A stretch of 64,000 nt of DNA from HGM11412 sp045536025 (GTDB taxonomy: Bacteria > Bacillota > Clostridia > Christensenellales > Borkfalkiaceae), in contig JAZSMT010000034.1 of assembly GCA_045536025.1 (NCBI GenBank), positions 1-64,000 on the forward strand, written 5' to 3'. This document shows, piece by piece, positions 38,083 through 47,142 of this stretch; position 1 is the stretch's first letter, and each line of letters opens with the position of its first letter. A model generated the notes under the pieces. The model saw only the letters and a list, made by a program, of their open reading frames with translations, was not told where the DNA came from and ran no database searches. The position numbers and the translations under genes were made by a program.

Positions 38083-40434
38083 TTATACCGTCGGCCCCCA
38101 GAAAGCGTTATCGTCTTTATACTGTGCAATTAAATAAGAACCGTCGTAACTTTCTACGTCCCAAACGTCGGAAAGGGCGTAAAATTTACCGTTATAGATA
38201 AAGCCGGTAAGCATATATCCGTTTTTAGCAATAGGCTTAGGAGAAATGGACGAAAGAGTTTTGCCCACCTCAATTTTAGCGCGCGTTGAACCTTCTCCAC
38301 CGTTGAGGTCAATTTTTACCGTAACCGTTTCAACTTCGGGAACGTCTTCATACTGTGCAATTAACGGCTCGCCGTCGTAATCGACGATATCCCAAATATC
38401 AGCAAGTGCATAAACTTTTTCTCTATACTTATATCCAACCAGCTTTTTGCCCGTAGGCGGTGTTGGCGCATTAATTAACCCACTTAATTGTTTACCGAGC
38501 GTAATCGTACCGTAAGAATTACCCGTACCCCCGTTAACGTCTATATTAACTGAAATTGATACTGGATTATACTTATCAATAACGGCAACAAAAGTAACGT
38601 CGCTTGCTGTAGTCCACTCTCCCGTGTAGGGAACTTCCGTTCCGTTAAGCATCCATTTAACGGTAAATAAATCGCCCTCAACCTTAACGGTATACAACTC
38701 GTAATTAGATTTAAATGACACCTCTTGCGTGTTAGATACTTGTTGGTCGCCACTATAAAGCGTACACTCGACTGGTATGGAGCTTAAATCATAAGTAATA
38801 GTGTAAGAAAGTGGAGAATACACCGAATAAAGTTTCAAAGTGCCAGCAACCGTCAACTTATACTCGCCGTTTATATAGTTTTGCTTATCCGATGACGAGA
38901 ACGACCAACCTAAAAGCCTATATCCTTCTTTTGCAACCTTTTCATGCTCTTCTGTAGGCAAGGTTATTACTTGCCCATACTGACACGATTGAGTAAAAAG
39001 CTCCCACCCCCCACTCATAAATTTAATAATATAATTGTGTGGTTCACCTTTAACTGCTTTAATCTCAGTAGTTTCCATTGCCATAATCATGTCTTCGGTT
39101 GAAATATCCCAAGCGACTTTAAATCCCGTAAGCCCTTTAGGAGTAGGAATATCATCCTCAGTCAATCTGCTATCAGTAGGTATTTCAATTTTTTCAACAC
39201 TGCCGTCTATATGGATAAATATTAGGTATTGCTTTTCGGTATACTCGGCAACTAGCTCGCCCGAATAATCGAAATAATATACGGTATAACCGCTGTGTGT
39301 AGATACTATGGTATCGGTATCCTTAATTTTCCAACCGAGAAATGCTTTGCCGTCAATCGGTGTTGGAACGGGTAGATTATACTCTTGCCCATACGTCAAT
39401 TCAGCCTGATTTTCATCCGTTAAAACTCCCTCGCCTGCGTTCAGCGTTACCGTATAAGACTTTGGTGAAAATTCAGCCTCAACGGTTACGGTAGAGCCCG
39501 ACGACGGAAGATAATTCCACGTATCGCCCAACTTTTCACTATTAACCGTCCAACCCTCAAATTTATATCCTTCTTTACTTGCGGATATCTCTTTAATAGA
39601 ATTAGTTGACGAACCGAATTTTATTATACCGCCCTCGCTTTCTAAATAAGCGCCGTCCGCACTTAATACGTACGTTACGCTAATAGGCTCCCAGACGACT
39701 TTAACCGTGGGATTTTCAACGTCTACGTTCCAAACGGAGCTATCAAGCCTTACGCCGTTAACGGAATAGCCAGAAAATACGTAGCCTTGCTTAGATGGAA
39801 TAGGCAAATCCAAAAGCTGACCGTAAGTTTGAGTGCGCGTGCACGAGCTAAGCGTTTGACCATTTTCTATAATCTCGCCCCCGTCAAAATCCACGTTTAC
39901 GTTGTACGTTTTAGCTAACCATTTAGCTTTTACCGTCATTTCGAAAAGGTTTTCGATACTAAAGGGGTTGAAATCTATAACACCACCGTTATAAATCCAA
40001 CCGCCAAAAGAATAACCAACTTTGTTAGGCGTAGGTAAAGTAGCCGACTCGCCGTATCTAACTCTTATAATTGAGTCTTGCCCGCTTTGTAAACTGCCAC
40101 CGCTTAAATCAAGCGTTACCGTGCACGGAGTTCTTACCCACTTAGCTTTTAAAGTAACCGAATATTTAGAAACGTTAAAAGGCGATAGCGAAACGTCACT
40201 ACCGTTACACGTCCAACCAGCGAAATCGTAACCGTATTTGGTTGGCGTTTCTATTATTAAATTTTCGCCTATAACAGCCGTGTAGGACGTACCGCCCACT
40301 ATCTCACCACCATCAAGGTCAAGAGTTACTGCAACTCGCGTAGGTTGAGGTTCGATAGGGGGCGTTTGGTCTTTGCACGCCGATAAAAATATTACGGCGC
40401 ACACGCACGCTATTACGCACAAAAACCTCTTCAT
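38083..40434 (-). CDS. Surface lipoprotein with InlB-type (Listeria-Bacteroides) repeats
   Basis: A 783-residue secreted protein. The signal peptide ends in LSAC (about residue 20). The rest is about ten repeats of 65-75 residues built on LDLDGGEI...GENLIIETPTKYGYDFAGW (GYxFxGW ending), the InlB_B/Flg_new beta-grasp repeat. No LPXTG or SLH anchor is present, so the lipid is the anchor. Role: adhesion or cell-envelope contact is likely for the family, not shown. ATG at 40434 follows AAGGAG by 5 nt. Monocistronic. Confidence 0.85.
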   Translation of the reverse strand: MKRFLCVIACVCAVIFLSACKDQTPPIEPQPTRVAVTLDLDGGEIVGGTSYTAVIGENLIIETPTKYGYDFAGWTCNGSDVSLSPFNVSKYSVTLKAKWVRTPCTVTLDLSGGSLQSGQDSIIRVRYGESATLPTPNKVGYSFGGWIYNGGVIDFNPFSIENLFEMTVKAKWLAKTYNVNVDFDGGEIIENGQTLSSCTRTQTYGQLLDLPIPSKQGYVFSGYSVNGVRLDSSVWNVDVENPTVKVVWEPISVTYVLSADGAYLESEGGIIKFGSSTNSIKEISASKEGYKFEGWTVNSEKLGDTWNYLPSSGSTVTVEAEFSPKSYTVTLNAGEGVLTDENQAELTYGQEYNLPVPTPIDGKAFLGWKIKDTDTIVSTHSGYTVYYFDYSGELVAEYTEKQYLIFIHIDGSVEKIEIPTDSRLTEDDIPTPKGLTGFKVAWDISTEDMIMAMETTEIKAVKGEPHNYIIKFMSGGWELFTQSCQYGQVITLPTEEHEKVAKEGYRLLGWSFSSSDKQNYINGEYKLTVAGTLKLYSVYSPLSYTITYDLSSIPVECTLYSGDQQVSNTQEVSFKSNYELYTVKVEGDLFTVKWMLNGTEVPYTGEWTTASDVTFVAVIDKYNPVSISVNIDVNGGTGNSYGTITLGKQLSGLINAPTPPTGKKLVGYKYREKVYALADIWDIVDYDGEPLIAQYEDVPEVETVTVKIDLNGGEGSTRAKIEVGKTLSSISPKPIAKNGYMLTGFIYNGKFYALSDVWDVESYDGSYLIAQYKDDNAFWGPTV

Positions 40435-40512
40435 CGCCACTCCTTTAAAAACTATTCTATCTTAGATTTTAACTTATAAGTTAAAAATTGTCAATAGTAT
40501 GTATAAACGGCA

Positions 40513-40548
40513 TAAAAAAATACCGACGCAAGTCGCGTCGGTATTTAA
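40513..40548 (-). terminator. Terminator of gap
   Basis: AAATACCGACGC/GCGTCGGTATTT stem with a run of T on minus, just after the gap stop codon. Confidence 0.9.
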
Positions 40549-40558
40549 AAACTTTTTA

Positions 40559-41578
40559 TTAGATTTCAGCGAAATATTTGATAGTTCTAACCATTTGAGA
40601 GGTGTAAGAATTTTCATTGTCATACCAAGAAACAACTTGAACTTGGTAAGTATCGTCGTCAATCTTAGAAACCATAGTTTGAGTAGCATCAAAGAGCGAA
40701 CCAAACTTCATACCGATAACGTCAGAAGATACGATTTCGTCGGTGTTGTAACCAAACGACTCGGTAGCTTGAGCCTTCATAGCAGCGTTGATACCCTCTT
40801 TAGTAACGTCTTTACCCTTAACTACTGCGATTAAGATAGTGGTCGAACCGGTAGCGGTGGGAACACGTTGAGCAGCACCGATAAGTTTGCCGTTAAGTTC
40901 GGGGATAACAAGACCGATAGCTTTAGCAGCACCAGTAGAGTTAGGAACGATGTTCATAGCGCCTGCTCTAGAACGACGAAGGTCACCCTTTCTTTGAGGA
41001 CCGTCAAGAATCATTTGGTCGCCAGTGTAAGCGTGAACGGTAGTCATAATACCCGATTGAATAGGAGCGTAATCGTTAAGCGCTTTAGCCATAGGAGCAA
41101 GGCAGTTAGTGGTGCAAGATGCAGCCGAAATAACCTTATCTTCAGCGGTTAAAGTTTCGTGGTTAACGTTGAATACGATAGTGGAAAGGTCGTTACCTGC
41201 AGGAGCAGAAATAACAACTTTTTTAGCACCTGCGTTTACGTGTGCCATAGCCTTTTCTTTAGAAGTATAGAAACCGGTACATTCTAAAACAACGTCAACA
41301 CCGATTTCACCCCAGGGAAGTTCAGCAGCGTTTGCTTTAGCGTAGATGATAATTTCTTTACCGTCAACGATAATCGAATTGTCGGTAGCTTCTACAGTGT
41401 GGCCTTTTGCAAGATAGTTACCTTGCATGGTATCGTACTTAAGAAGATGAGCGAGCATCTTTGGGCTGGTAAGGTCGTTGATAGCAACTACTTCGTAACC
41501 GTCAGCATCAAACATTTGTCTGAAAGCTAAACGACCGATACGACCAAAACCGTTAATTGCAACTTTTACATTTGACAT
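40559..41578 (-). CDS. gap: Glyceraldehyde-3-phosphate dehydrogenase
   Basis: A 339-residue NAD-dependent glycolytic enzyme. VKVAINGFGRIGRLAFRQMF (Rossmann), the active-site SAASCTTNCLAP with catalytic Cys, and the C-terminal catalytic domain WYDNENSYTSQMVRT are complete. ATG at 41578 stands 8 nt after GGAGG; the longer frame to 41593 reads through the ribosome-binding site. Own promoter and terminator, so monocistronic, unlike operons with pgk/tpi. Confidence 0.97.
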   Translation of the reverse strand: MSNVKVAINGFGRIGRLAFRQMFDADGYEVVAINDLTSPKMLAHLLKYDTMQGNYLAKGHTVEATDNSIIVDGKEIIIYAKANAAELPWGEIGVDVVLECTGFYTSKEKAMAHVNAGAKKVVISAPAGNDLSTIVFNVNHETLTAEDKVISAASCTTNCLAPMAKALNDYAPIQSGIMTTVHAYTGDQMILDGPQRKGDLRRSRAGAMNIVPNSTGAAKAIGLVIPELNGKLIGAAQRVPTATGSTTILIAVVKGKDVTKEGINAAMKAQATESFGYNTDEIVSSDVIGMKFGSLFDATQTMVSKIDDDTYQVQVVSWYDNENSYTSQMVRTIKYFAEI

Positions 41579-41663
41579 AATTTCGTCCTCCATAATTAAC
41601 TTTACGTTAAATTTTTAACAATTTAATTTGAAACTTTGGTTTCACCAAAGCCTACCATACGAT

Positions 41664-41692
41664 ATTATATATGCTTTTTTACGTTTAGTCAA
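41664..41692 (-). promoter_or_regulatory. Promoter of gap
   Basis: TTGACT (41687-41692), 17 bp, TATAAT (41664-41669): close to consensus, in keeping with high expression. Confidence 0.8.
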
Positions 41693-41706
41693 ACAATTTA
41701 AGGGGT

Positions 41707-42822
41707 TTATTTTAAATTGCAAGGATTTAAACATTTAAGTTCGTCTAAAACGAAAAGCCCGTCTTTTCTTATAAGCTTGTCGTCGAAATAAATATCTCCC
41801 CCACCGTATTTTTCACTCATAATTAAAACCATATCCCAGTGAAGCGCTGATTGATTGCCGTTGTCGCACTCTTCGTAGCAAGAGCCGGGGGTAAAGTGGA
41901 TAGAGCCTGCAATTTTTTCGTCGAATAAAATATCGCCTATCGCGTCGTTTATAAAGGGGTTAACGCCGAAGGAAAACTCGCCCACGTATCTTGCGCCCTC
42001 GTCGATATCTAGTATCTCGTTAAGCTTTTCGGTGTAATTAGCCGTTGCCTTTACTATTTTACCTTTTTCAAAGGTAAGCGAAACGTTTTCAAACTTAAGC
42101 CCGTCTTTGATTGAAGGCGCGTTAAAGGTAATAACGCCGTTGACGCTATCTTTTACCGGCGCGGTAAAAATCTCGCCGTCAGGGATATTTCTTTTGCCCG
42201 AACATTTAATTCCAGGAAGACCTTTAATAGAGAAGGTAAGGTCGGTATCTTTTGCAACTAAACGCACTTTGTCCGTTTTTTCAATAAGGTTTTCAAGCGC
42301 GTCCATCGCCCTGTCCATCTTAGAGTAATCAAGGGTGCAAACGTCAAAGAAAAAGTCCTCAAACGCCTCGGTTGACATGCCTGCAAGCTGTGCCATACCG
42401 GGGTCTGGGTATCTAAGTATTACCCACTTAGTTCCGTTAACTCTTAACTCGTGGTGTACTTTTTTAGAATAGATATTGTTGTAAATTTTGCGCTTTTCAC
42501 CGTCAACGTCCGAAAGTTCGTAGGCGTTGTTACCTCCGCGAATACCAATATACGCGTCCATTTCTTTCATCATATACCCGTCAAAGTCCGCCATATACGA
42601 GGAAAGTTTTTCGTCCATACCGTTTAAAATTAAACGGTTTACTTGATTATCTCTAAGCCAAACGAAAGGATATGCACCCACGCTTAAAACTTCTTTAACA
42701 AGCTCTTTGGTTAAAGCGTTATCTATATCAAACGTTTCAATCAAGCACTTTTCGCCCGCCTTTAACTCGCACGAATAATTAACTAAACCACTAGCAAGCT
42801 TTTTAACCCTACAATCTACCAT
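41707..42822 (-). CDS. M29 family aminopeptidase (AmpS/PepS-like)
   Basis: A 371-residue zinc/cobalt metallopeptidase. Metal and active-site regions GEFSFGVNPFIND, EKIAGSIHFTPGSCYEE and NQSALHWDMVLIM (about residues 270-345) supply the family Glu, His, His and Asp ligands. It removes N-terminal residues from peptides in the cytoplasm. Slightly short of the usual 400-410. Own promoter at 42853-42881. Confidence 0.9.
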   Translation of the reverse strand: MVDCRVKKLASGLVNYSCELKAGEKCLIETFDIDNALTKELVKEVLSVGAYPFVWLRDNQVNRLILNGMDEKLSSYMADFDGYMMKEMDAYIGIRGGNNAYELSDVDGEKRKIYNNIYSKKVHHELRVNGTKWVILRYPDPGMAQLAGMSTEAFEDFFFDVCTLDYSKMDRAMDALENLIEKTDKVRLVAKDTDLTFSIKGLPGIKCSGKRNIPDGEIFTAPVKDSVNGVITFNAPSIKDGLKFENVSLTFEKGKIVKATANYTEKLNEILDIDEGARYVGEFSFGVNPFINDAIGDILFDEKIAGSIHFTPGSCYEECDNGNQSALHWDMVLIMSEKYGGGDIYFDDKLIRKDGLFVLDELKCLNPCNLK

Positions 42823-42852
42823 AATTTACCTTCTTAGTTTTATTTTTTATTA

Positions 42853-42881
42853 ATTTTAGCACTATTTTCAAGTTTTGACAA
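42853..42881 (-). promoter_or_regulatory. Promoter of the M29 aminopeptidase gene
   Basis: TTGTCA (42876-42881), 17 bp, TAAAAT (42853-42858). Confidence 0.7.
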
Positions 42882-42948
42882 CTTTTTATATTTTGAAAAC
42901 TTAAAATAATAAACAAACGCACATTATAAAATAAACTAGTAAACACTA

Positions 42949-42978
42949 TTGACATATCTGCCAAACATCTTTTATAAT
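42949..42978 (+). promoter_or_regulatory. Promoter of acyltransferase paralog 2 (leaderless type)
   Basis: TTGACA (42949-42954), 18 bp, TATAAT (42973-42978), with the ATG at 42988 only 9 nt beyond. The TTG of the -35 is in frame with the gene but cannot be its start. Confidence 0.8.
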
Positions 42979-42987
42979 TACCTTGAT

Positions 42988-44271
42988 ATGAAAAAGCAAA
43001 AATTTGGTAAAATGCGTGTTAAAAAATATAAGCAAGGCAAAACGGTTAAAGGTTACGATTTTACGCGTAAACCTATAAAACCTTATTTGCTTATGTGGCT
43101 TATCCATATACTAGTAAAAATACTTCTGATACCAAGAAAGATTAAGATACGTTTTCACGGCAAAAAGCCTAAGCGCCCTGCACTCGTTCTTGCCTCGCAC
43201 GCGGCGTTTAACGATTTTTATATGCTATTTTCAGCGGTAAAGTCGTATAATATCAACTACGTAGTTGCGATTGACGCCTTTTACGATATGTCGGCGTTTT
43301 TGATGTGGACGATAGGCGCAATCGGTAAAAGAAAGTTTATTCAAGACCTCAATTTAATGCGCAATTTAAAATACACCGTAAACGACCTTAAAGATATAGC
43401 GGTTATTTATCCCGAAGCAAGATATTCTATCGACGGCACGACCAGTTATCTTCCCGATTCGCTTGGAAAGCTCGTTAAATTCTTAAACGTTCCCGTTTAC
43501 GTTTACACCCTTAAAGGCTCTTACGTCAGCGACCCACAATGGAATAAGTACAAGCAAAACCGTATGCCTATGGAGGGCGATATGTACGAAATCGTTACGG
43601 CAGAGGAAATAAAAACCCTTTCGGTTGACGAAATAAATAGACGTATCCGCGAAAAATTTACCTACGACGACTGGGCTTGGCTTAAAGAGCAAGGAAATAT
43701 CTTAACGTATAAAAAAAGAGCTGAAAATTTAAACGCACTACTCTATCAATGCCCTCATTGTAAAACGGAATTTAAAATGGTTGGCGAGGGCTCAACGCTT
43801 ACCTGCACTCACTGCAACAAGGTGTGGGATATGCTTGAAAACGGTGAACTAAAAGCGCGCGAGGGCGAAACGTATTTTTCGCATATTCCCGACTGGTACG
43901 CTTGGCAGAAAGAAAACGTTAAAAAAGAGGTGCGCGAAGGCAAATATAATTTAGACGTAGAGTGCGAAGTGTTCACCTTGCCCAATTCTTTAAGTTTTTA
44001 TCATCACGGCAAAGGAAGGCTCGTTCAAACTAGCGATAAAACCGAGCTTATAGTTAACCTTTACGGAGAGGATAGAGTTATAAACTATTCGGGGCTTAAC
44101 CTTGAAAGCGTTCATATAGAATACAAATATAAAGGTTACGGTGATATGCTTGATTTCAGCATAAAAGGCGACAGCGTGTGGATGCACCCCTATCACAAAG
44201 ACATTATTACTAAGATTTCAATAGCTACCGAAGAAATTCGCGATTTAGCAACCGATAAACTTAAATCATAA
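42988..44271 (+). CDS. Acyltransferase-like protein with zinc ribbon (paralog 2)
   Basis: A 427-residue paralog of the gene at 16950 with the same layout: PlsC-like domain (SHAAFNDF for HX4D; YPEARYSIDG), zinc ribbon CPHCKTEFK...CTHCNKVW (about 250-275), then FSHIPDWYAWQKENVKKEVR and a beta-rich end. The active-site N is S here. An upstream in-frame TTG (42949) is the -35 element, so the start is ATG 42988 (MKKQKFGKMRVKK) or ATG 43012. A leaderless message is likely. Lipid substrate unknown. Confidence 0.8.
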   Translation: MKKQKFGKMRVKKYKQGKTVKGYDFTRKPIKPYLLMWLIHILVKILLIPRKIKIRFHGKKPKRPALVLASHAAFNDFYMLFSAVKSYNINYVVAIDAFYDMSAFLMWTIGAIGKRKFIQDLNLMRNLKYTVNDLKDIAVIYPEARYSIDGTTSYLPDSLGKLVKFLNVPVYVYTLKGSYVSDPQWNKYKQNRMPMEGDMYEIVTAEEIKTLSVDEINRRIREKFTYDDWAWLKEQGNILTYKKRAENLNALLYQCPHCKTEFKMVGEGSTLTCTHCNKVWDMLENGELKAREGETYFSHIPDWYAWQKENVKKEVREGKYNLDVECEVFTLPNSLSFYHHGKGRLVQTSDKTELIVNLYGEDRVINYSGLNLESVHIEYKYKGYGDMLDFSIKGDSVWMHPYHKDIITKISIATEEIRDLATDKLKS

Positions 44272-44273
44272 AA

Positions 44274-44299
44274 AAAGCGTAGCAAATTTGCTACGCTTT
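44274..44299. terminator. Bidirectional terminator AAAGCGTAGCAAA/TTTGCTACGCTTT
   Basis: A perfect 26-nt palindrome between the convergent acyltransferase and desulfoferrodoxin genes, with A- and T-tracts on both sides. Confidence 0.85.
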
Positions 44300-44306
44300 A
44301 ATTTTT

Positions 44307-44675
44307 TTACGCCTTCCAAAGCCCGTGAAGATTGCAATAAGCATAAACGCCTACAACCTCGTCACCACTAACGAGAGCAAACTCCGCTTTAGGTAAAGAG
44401 TTGGGCTTTAAGTGTTTTACTTGGTATCCGCTTTTAGTTTCAACCACTACCCACTCGATAAAATGCTCGGGTAGCATAGGATGTTCAACCGAGCCAACCG
44501 TAACCTCAACCAAATTGCCGTTTACAGCGTATACTGGGATATGCTTTTCGCGAGAAGCCTCTACCGTGCCTGCAATAATTTCGCTCATAGCCTCACCGCA
44601 ACAAACGGTGGGCACGGAGGTTTCGTTTATTTGGGTTATAATTTTACCGCATGTATTACATTTATAAAACTTCAT
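44307..44675 (-). CDS. Desulfoferrodoxin-type superoxide reductase
   Basis: A 122-residue protein. Rubredoxin-like desulforedoxin domain at residues 1-35 (MKFYKCNTCGKIITQI, CC in VPTVCCGEAM), then the SOR domain with EKHIPVYAV, EHPMLPEHFIEWV and CNLHGLW, giving the four His and one Cys of the catalytic iron. It reduces superoxide without making oxygen and is a mark of anaerobes. It lies 2 nt after the BFD-like gene, with which it is probably translated. Confidence 0.93.
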   Translation of the reverse strand: MKFYKCNTCGKIITQINETSVPTVCCGEAMSEIIAGTVEASREKHIPVYAVNGNLVEVTVGSVEHPMLPEHFIEWVVVETKSGYQVKHLKPNSLPKAEFALVSGDEVVGVYAYCNLHGLWKA

Positions 44676-44677
44676 AA

Positions 44678-44875
44678 TCAACCTGCCATTAAATCCGATA
44701 TGATTTCAACTACTTTATCGTGGCAACCACCGCAACCAGTCGAGCAATGAGTTATTTTTTGCACGGCTTCAAACGCCTTTAACACGTCCTCAAAACGGTT
44801 GAGGGTGTGAAGCGCTCTTTCAATATCGTTATAGCTGACTTGCTTGCAGTTACAAACCATATAATTTTCTTTCAT
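44678..44875 (-). CDS. BFD-like [2Fe-2S]-binding protein
   Basis: A 65-residue protein with the bacterioferritin-associated-ferredoxin layout: CNCKQVSYNDIERAL at the start and HCSTGCGGCHDKVVEII in the second half, four Cys for a [2Fe-2S] cluster. Start ATG 44875 with AAGGAG about 10 nt away; the longer frame to 44935 has no support. It may pass electrons to the desulfoferrodoxin encoded next to it (inference from context). Confidence 0.85.
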   Translation of the reverse strand: MKENYMVCNCKQVSYNDIERALHTLNRFEDVLKAFEAVQKITHCSTGCGGCHDKVVEIISDLMAG

Positions 44876-44979
44876 ATAAGTCGTTCTCCTTAGTTTAAGT
44901 AATAATATTTTATACCGAAATTTTACGATAGTCAATAGTGTTTTATGAATTTTAAAAGTAATTTGAACAATTTTTTTTC

Positions 44980-45008
44980 TTTACAAATTTATAATATGAT
45001 AGTATAAT
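44980..45008 (+). promoter_or_regulatory. Promoter of maf (leaderless type)
   Basis: TTTACA (44980-44985), 17 bp, TATAAT (45003-45008), then only 6 nt to the ATG at 45015. There is no Shine-Dalgarno. Confidence 0.8.
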
Positions 45009-45014
45009 TAAAAA

Positions 45015-45563
45015 ATGAATATAATCTTAGCAAGCAATTCTCCAAGGCGGAAAGAACTTCTTGCGCGTGAGGGAATTGACTTCACCGTTATCCCCTCAAC
45101 CTATAAAGAACCTAAAAATTTTGGCTTAAGTCCTGAAAAATACGTTGAATTTTTAGCGTATAACAAGGCAAAATCGGTGTTTGATAAAAACGGTGGCATT
45201 GTTTTAGGCGCGGATACGGTCGTGGTTTTAGAGGATAAAATTTTAGGAAAGCCAAAGGATAAAGCCGACGCAAAGTCAATGCTTGAAAGCCTTAGCTCAA
45301 AAACGCATAAGGTAATAACCGGTTATGCTATCGTGTCAAAAACAAAAACCGTTCAGAGGCACGAAGTAACCGAGGTTACCTTTAAAAATTTAACCGATAA
45401 GGTAGTTTGCGATTACGTAAACACAGGTAGTCCACTCGATAAAGCCGGCGCTTACGGTATTCAGGATGGGGACTTTTTAGTAGAAAAAATAGTTGGCGAT
45501 TACGATAACGTCGTGGGGCTACCCGTTTATAAAATCAAAAAAATTTTAACGGAGTTTGTATGA
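45015..45563 (+). CDS. maf: Maf-family nucleotide pyrophosphatase
   Basis: A 182-residue house-cleaning enzyme that hydrolyses non-canonical or excess dTTP/UTP-type nucleotides and is linked with septation. IILASNSPRRKELLAREGI, LGADTVVVLEDKILGKPKDK and the C-terminal GAYGIQDGDFLVEKI are family motifs. Its last 4 nt overlap the mreB-like gene; a maf-mreB pairing is known from Bacillus. The message is probably leaderless. Confidence 0.95.
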   Translation: MNIILASNSPRRKELLAREGIDFTVIPSTYKEPKNFGLSPEKYVEFLAYNKAKSVFDKNGGIVLGADTVVVLEDKILGKPKDKADAKSMLESLSSKTHKVITGYAIVSKTKTVQRHEVTEVTFKNLTDKVVCDYVNTGSPLDKAGAYGIQDGDFLVEKIVGDYDNVVGLPVYKIKKILTEFV

Positions 45564-46558
45564 AACCTAAAATTGCAATCGATATAGGAACTTCATATAC
45601 TAAAATTTACAAATCAAAAGCAGACGTAGTGCTTTGCGAGCCAACTTGCATTGCCATCAAGAACAAAAACTATAAAGCGCCGTTTGCCTACGGTGAAGAG
45701 GCTAAAGAACTTATCGGCAAAACCCCTGAAAACGTAGAGGTAATATTTCCCATATCAAGTGCCGAAATAATGGACAATAAGGCGCTTGTTGCCCTACTTT
45801 CACACTTTGTTAAAAAGATAAAAAAGCCGTTTGAAATACTGCAAGACGTAATGTTATCGGTTGGTTGCGGTAGCAATCGCGACACGATAAAAAAGTTTGA
45901 AAACGCTTTAATCGGCGCAAAACTTTATAACGTATGTTATGCTGAAGCGCCCCTTTTATCGCTTATCGGTGCGGGGGAAGAACTTTCTTACGAAACGCCG
46001 TCGGCGGTGATTGATTTCGGCGGTGGGCAAACTACAGTTTGCGTGCTAACAAAAGCAGGCGTTATCTCGGGCGTATCGGCAGAGTTTGGCGGAAACGACC
46101 TCAATAAAATGATTGTAAAGCATCTTGAGAAAGAGCTAAACCTACTTATTTCGCTAAGCTCGGCAGAAATGCTTAAAACCCAGCTTTCAAGTCTTGACGA
46201 GGACGATGAAACGAAAATCGTAATAAGCGGAAAAGACACCATGACGGGAAAGCAACGCGTAAGCCAAATCACGGCAAGCCAAATTTACCTGCCCGTTAAA
46301 GAGTTTACCGATAAAATACTTAAAATCGTAAACGTGATACTATCCTCTTTACAAAGTGAAACGCTAAGTCAGCTTTGCAAAAACGGCATAAAACTCACAG
46401 GTGGCGGTGCAGGCGTTTACGGCATTTGCGACTATATCTCGAACGCTCTTGACATTAAGGTGGAAAGAGGTAGCGAGTGGGAGATTGCCTCCATTATTGG
46501 CGCAGGAAAATTAGTTGAAGATACTGAACTGCTTGAAAAATTAAAACTAAAGGTATAG
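45560..46558 (+). CDS. MreB/Mbl-like bacterial actin, divergent
   Basis: A 332-residue actin-fold ATPase. Phosphate-1 motif DIGTSYTKIY (residues 7-16), phosphate-2 DFGGGQTTV (about 150), GGNDLNKMI and the adenosine motif TGGGAGVYG (about 275) are clear. VVLCEPTCIAIKN and AYGEEAKELIGKTPENVEVI resemble MreB. It is more divergent than normal MreB and the amphipathic N-helix is missing. It likely makes filaments for cell shape or polarity. Overlaps maf by 4 nt. Confidence 0.75.
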   Translation: MKPKIAIDIGTSYTKIYKSKADVVLCEPTCIAIKNKNYKAPFAYGEEAKELIGKTPENVEVIFPISSAEIMDNKALVALLSHFVKKIKKPFEILQDVMLSVGCGSNRDTIKKFENALIGAKLYNVCYAEAPLLSLIGAGEELSYETPSAVIDFGGGQTTVCVLTKAGVISGVSAEFGGNDLNKMIVKHLEKELNLLISLSSAEMLKTQLSSLDEDDETKIVISGKDTMTGKQRVSQITASQIYLPVKEFTDKILKIVNVILSSLQSETLSQLCKNGIKLTGGGAGVYGICDYISNALDIKVERGSEWEIASIIGAGKLVEDTELLEKLKLKV

Positions 46559-46570
46559 AAAGGAGAAATT

Positions 46571-47101
46571 ATGAATATTTGGAAAGACATTAGTGCTGAA
46601 AGAATTAACCCTCAAGATTTCGTTGCTTGTATTGAGATTGAAAAAGGCTCTAAAAACAAATACGAGCTTGATAAAGAAACGGGTTTAATTATCCTTGACA
46701 GAGTGTTGTTTACTAGCACCCACTACCCTATGAACTACGGCTTTATTCCAAGAACCTTATCTGGTGACGACGACCCGTTAGACGTATTCGTTTTATGCTC
46801 TCAACCGATAGAAAAAATGAGCCTCGTTCGTTGCTATCCCATCGGCGTAGTGTTCATGACGGACAATGAAGAAATTGACGAAAAGATTATAGCTATCCCG
46901 TTTGGCGACCCGCAATACAACGGCTACAAGGATATTTGGGAGCTTCCCGTACATATAATCGACGAGCTTAAGCACTTTTTATCGGTATATAAAACACTTG
47001 AAAATAAGCAAGTGCACGTCTTAGAGGTAGGCTCGCACGAAACGGCTGCAAAAACCATTAGAGAAAGCATTAAAAACTACAACAAAGCTTTTGAAAAATA
47101 A
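46571..47101 (+). CDS. ppa: Inorganic pyrophosphatase, family I
   Basis: A 176-residue soluble Mg2+ enzyme that hydrolyses PPi. EIEKGSKNKYELDKETGLI, YGFIPRTLSGDDDPLDVFVL (active-site Asp cluster) and the KDIWELP region are typical. AAAGGAGAAATT lies before the ATG. It follows the mreB-like gene by 12 nt and ends at a terminator. Confidence 0.96.
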   Translation: MNIWKDISAERINPQDFVACIEIEKGSKNKYELDKETGLIILDRVLFTSTHYPMNYGFIPRTLSGDDDPLDVFVLCSQPIEKMSLVRCYPIGVVFMTDNEEIDEKIIAIPFGDPQYNGYKDIWELPVHIIDELKHFLSVYKTLENKQVHVLEVGSHETAAKTIRESIKNYNKAFEK

Positions 47102-47106
47102 TATAA

Positions 47107-47138
47107 AAAACTCCCAAAGGTAACCCATTGGGAGTTTT
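47107..47138. terminator. Bidirectional terminator between ppa and potD
   Basis: AAAACTCCCAA/TTGGGAGTTTT stem with flanking A/T runs, between convergent genes. Confidence 0.85.
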
Positions 47139-47142
47139 AATT

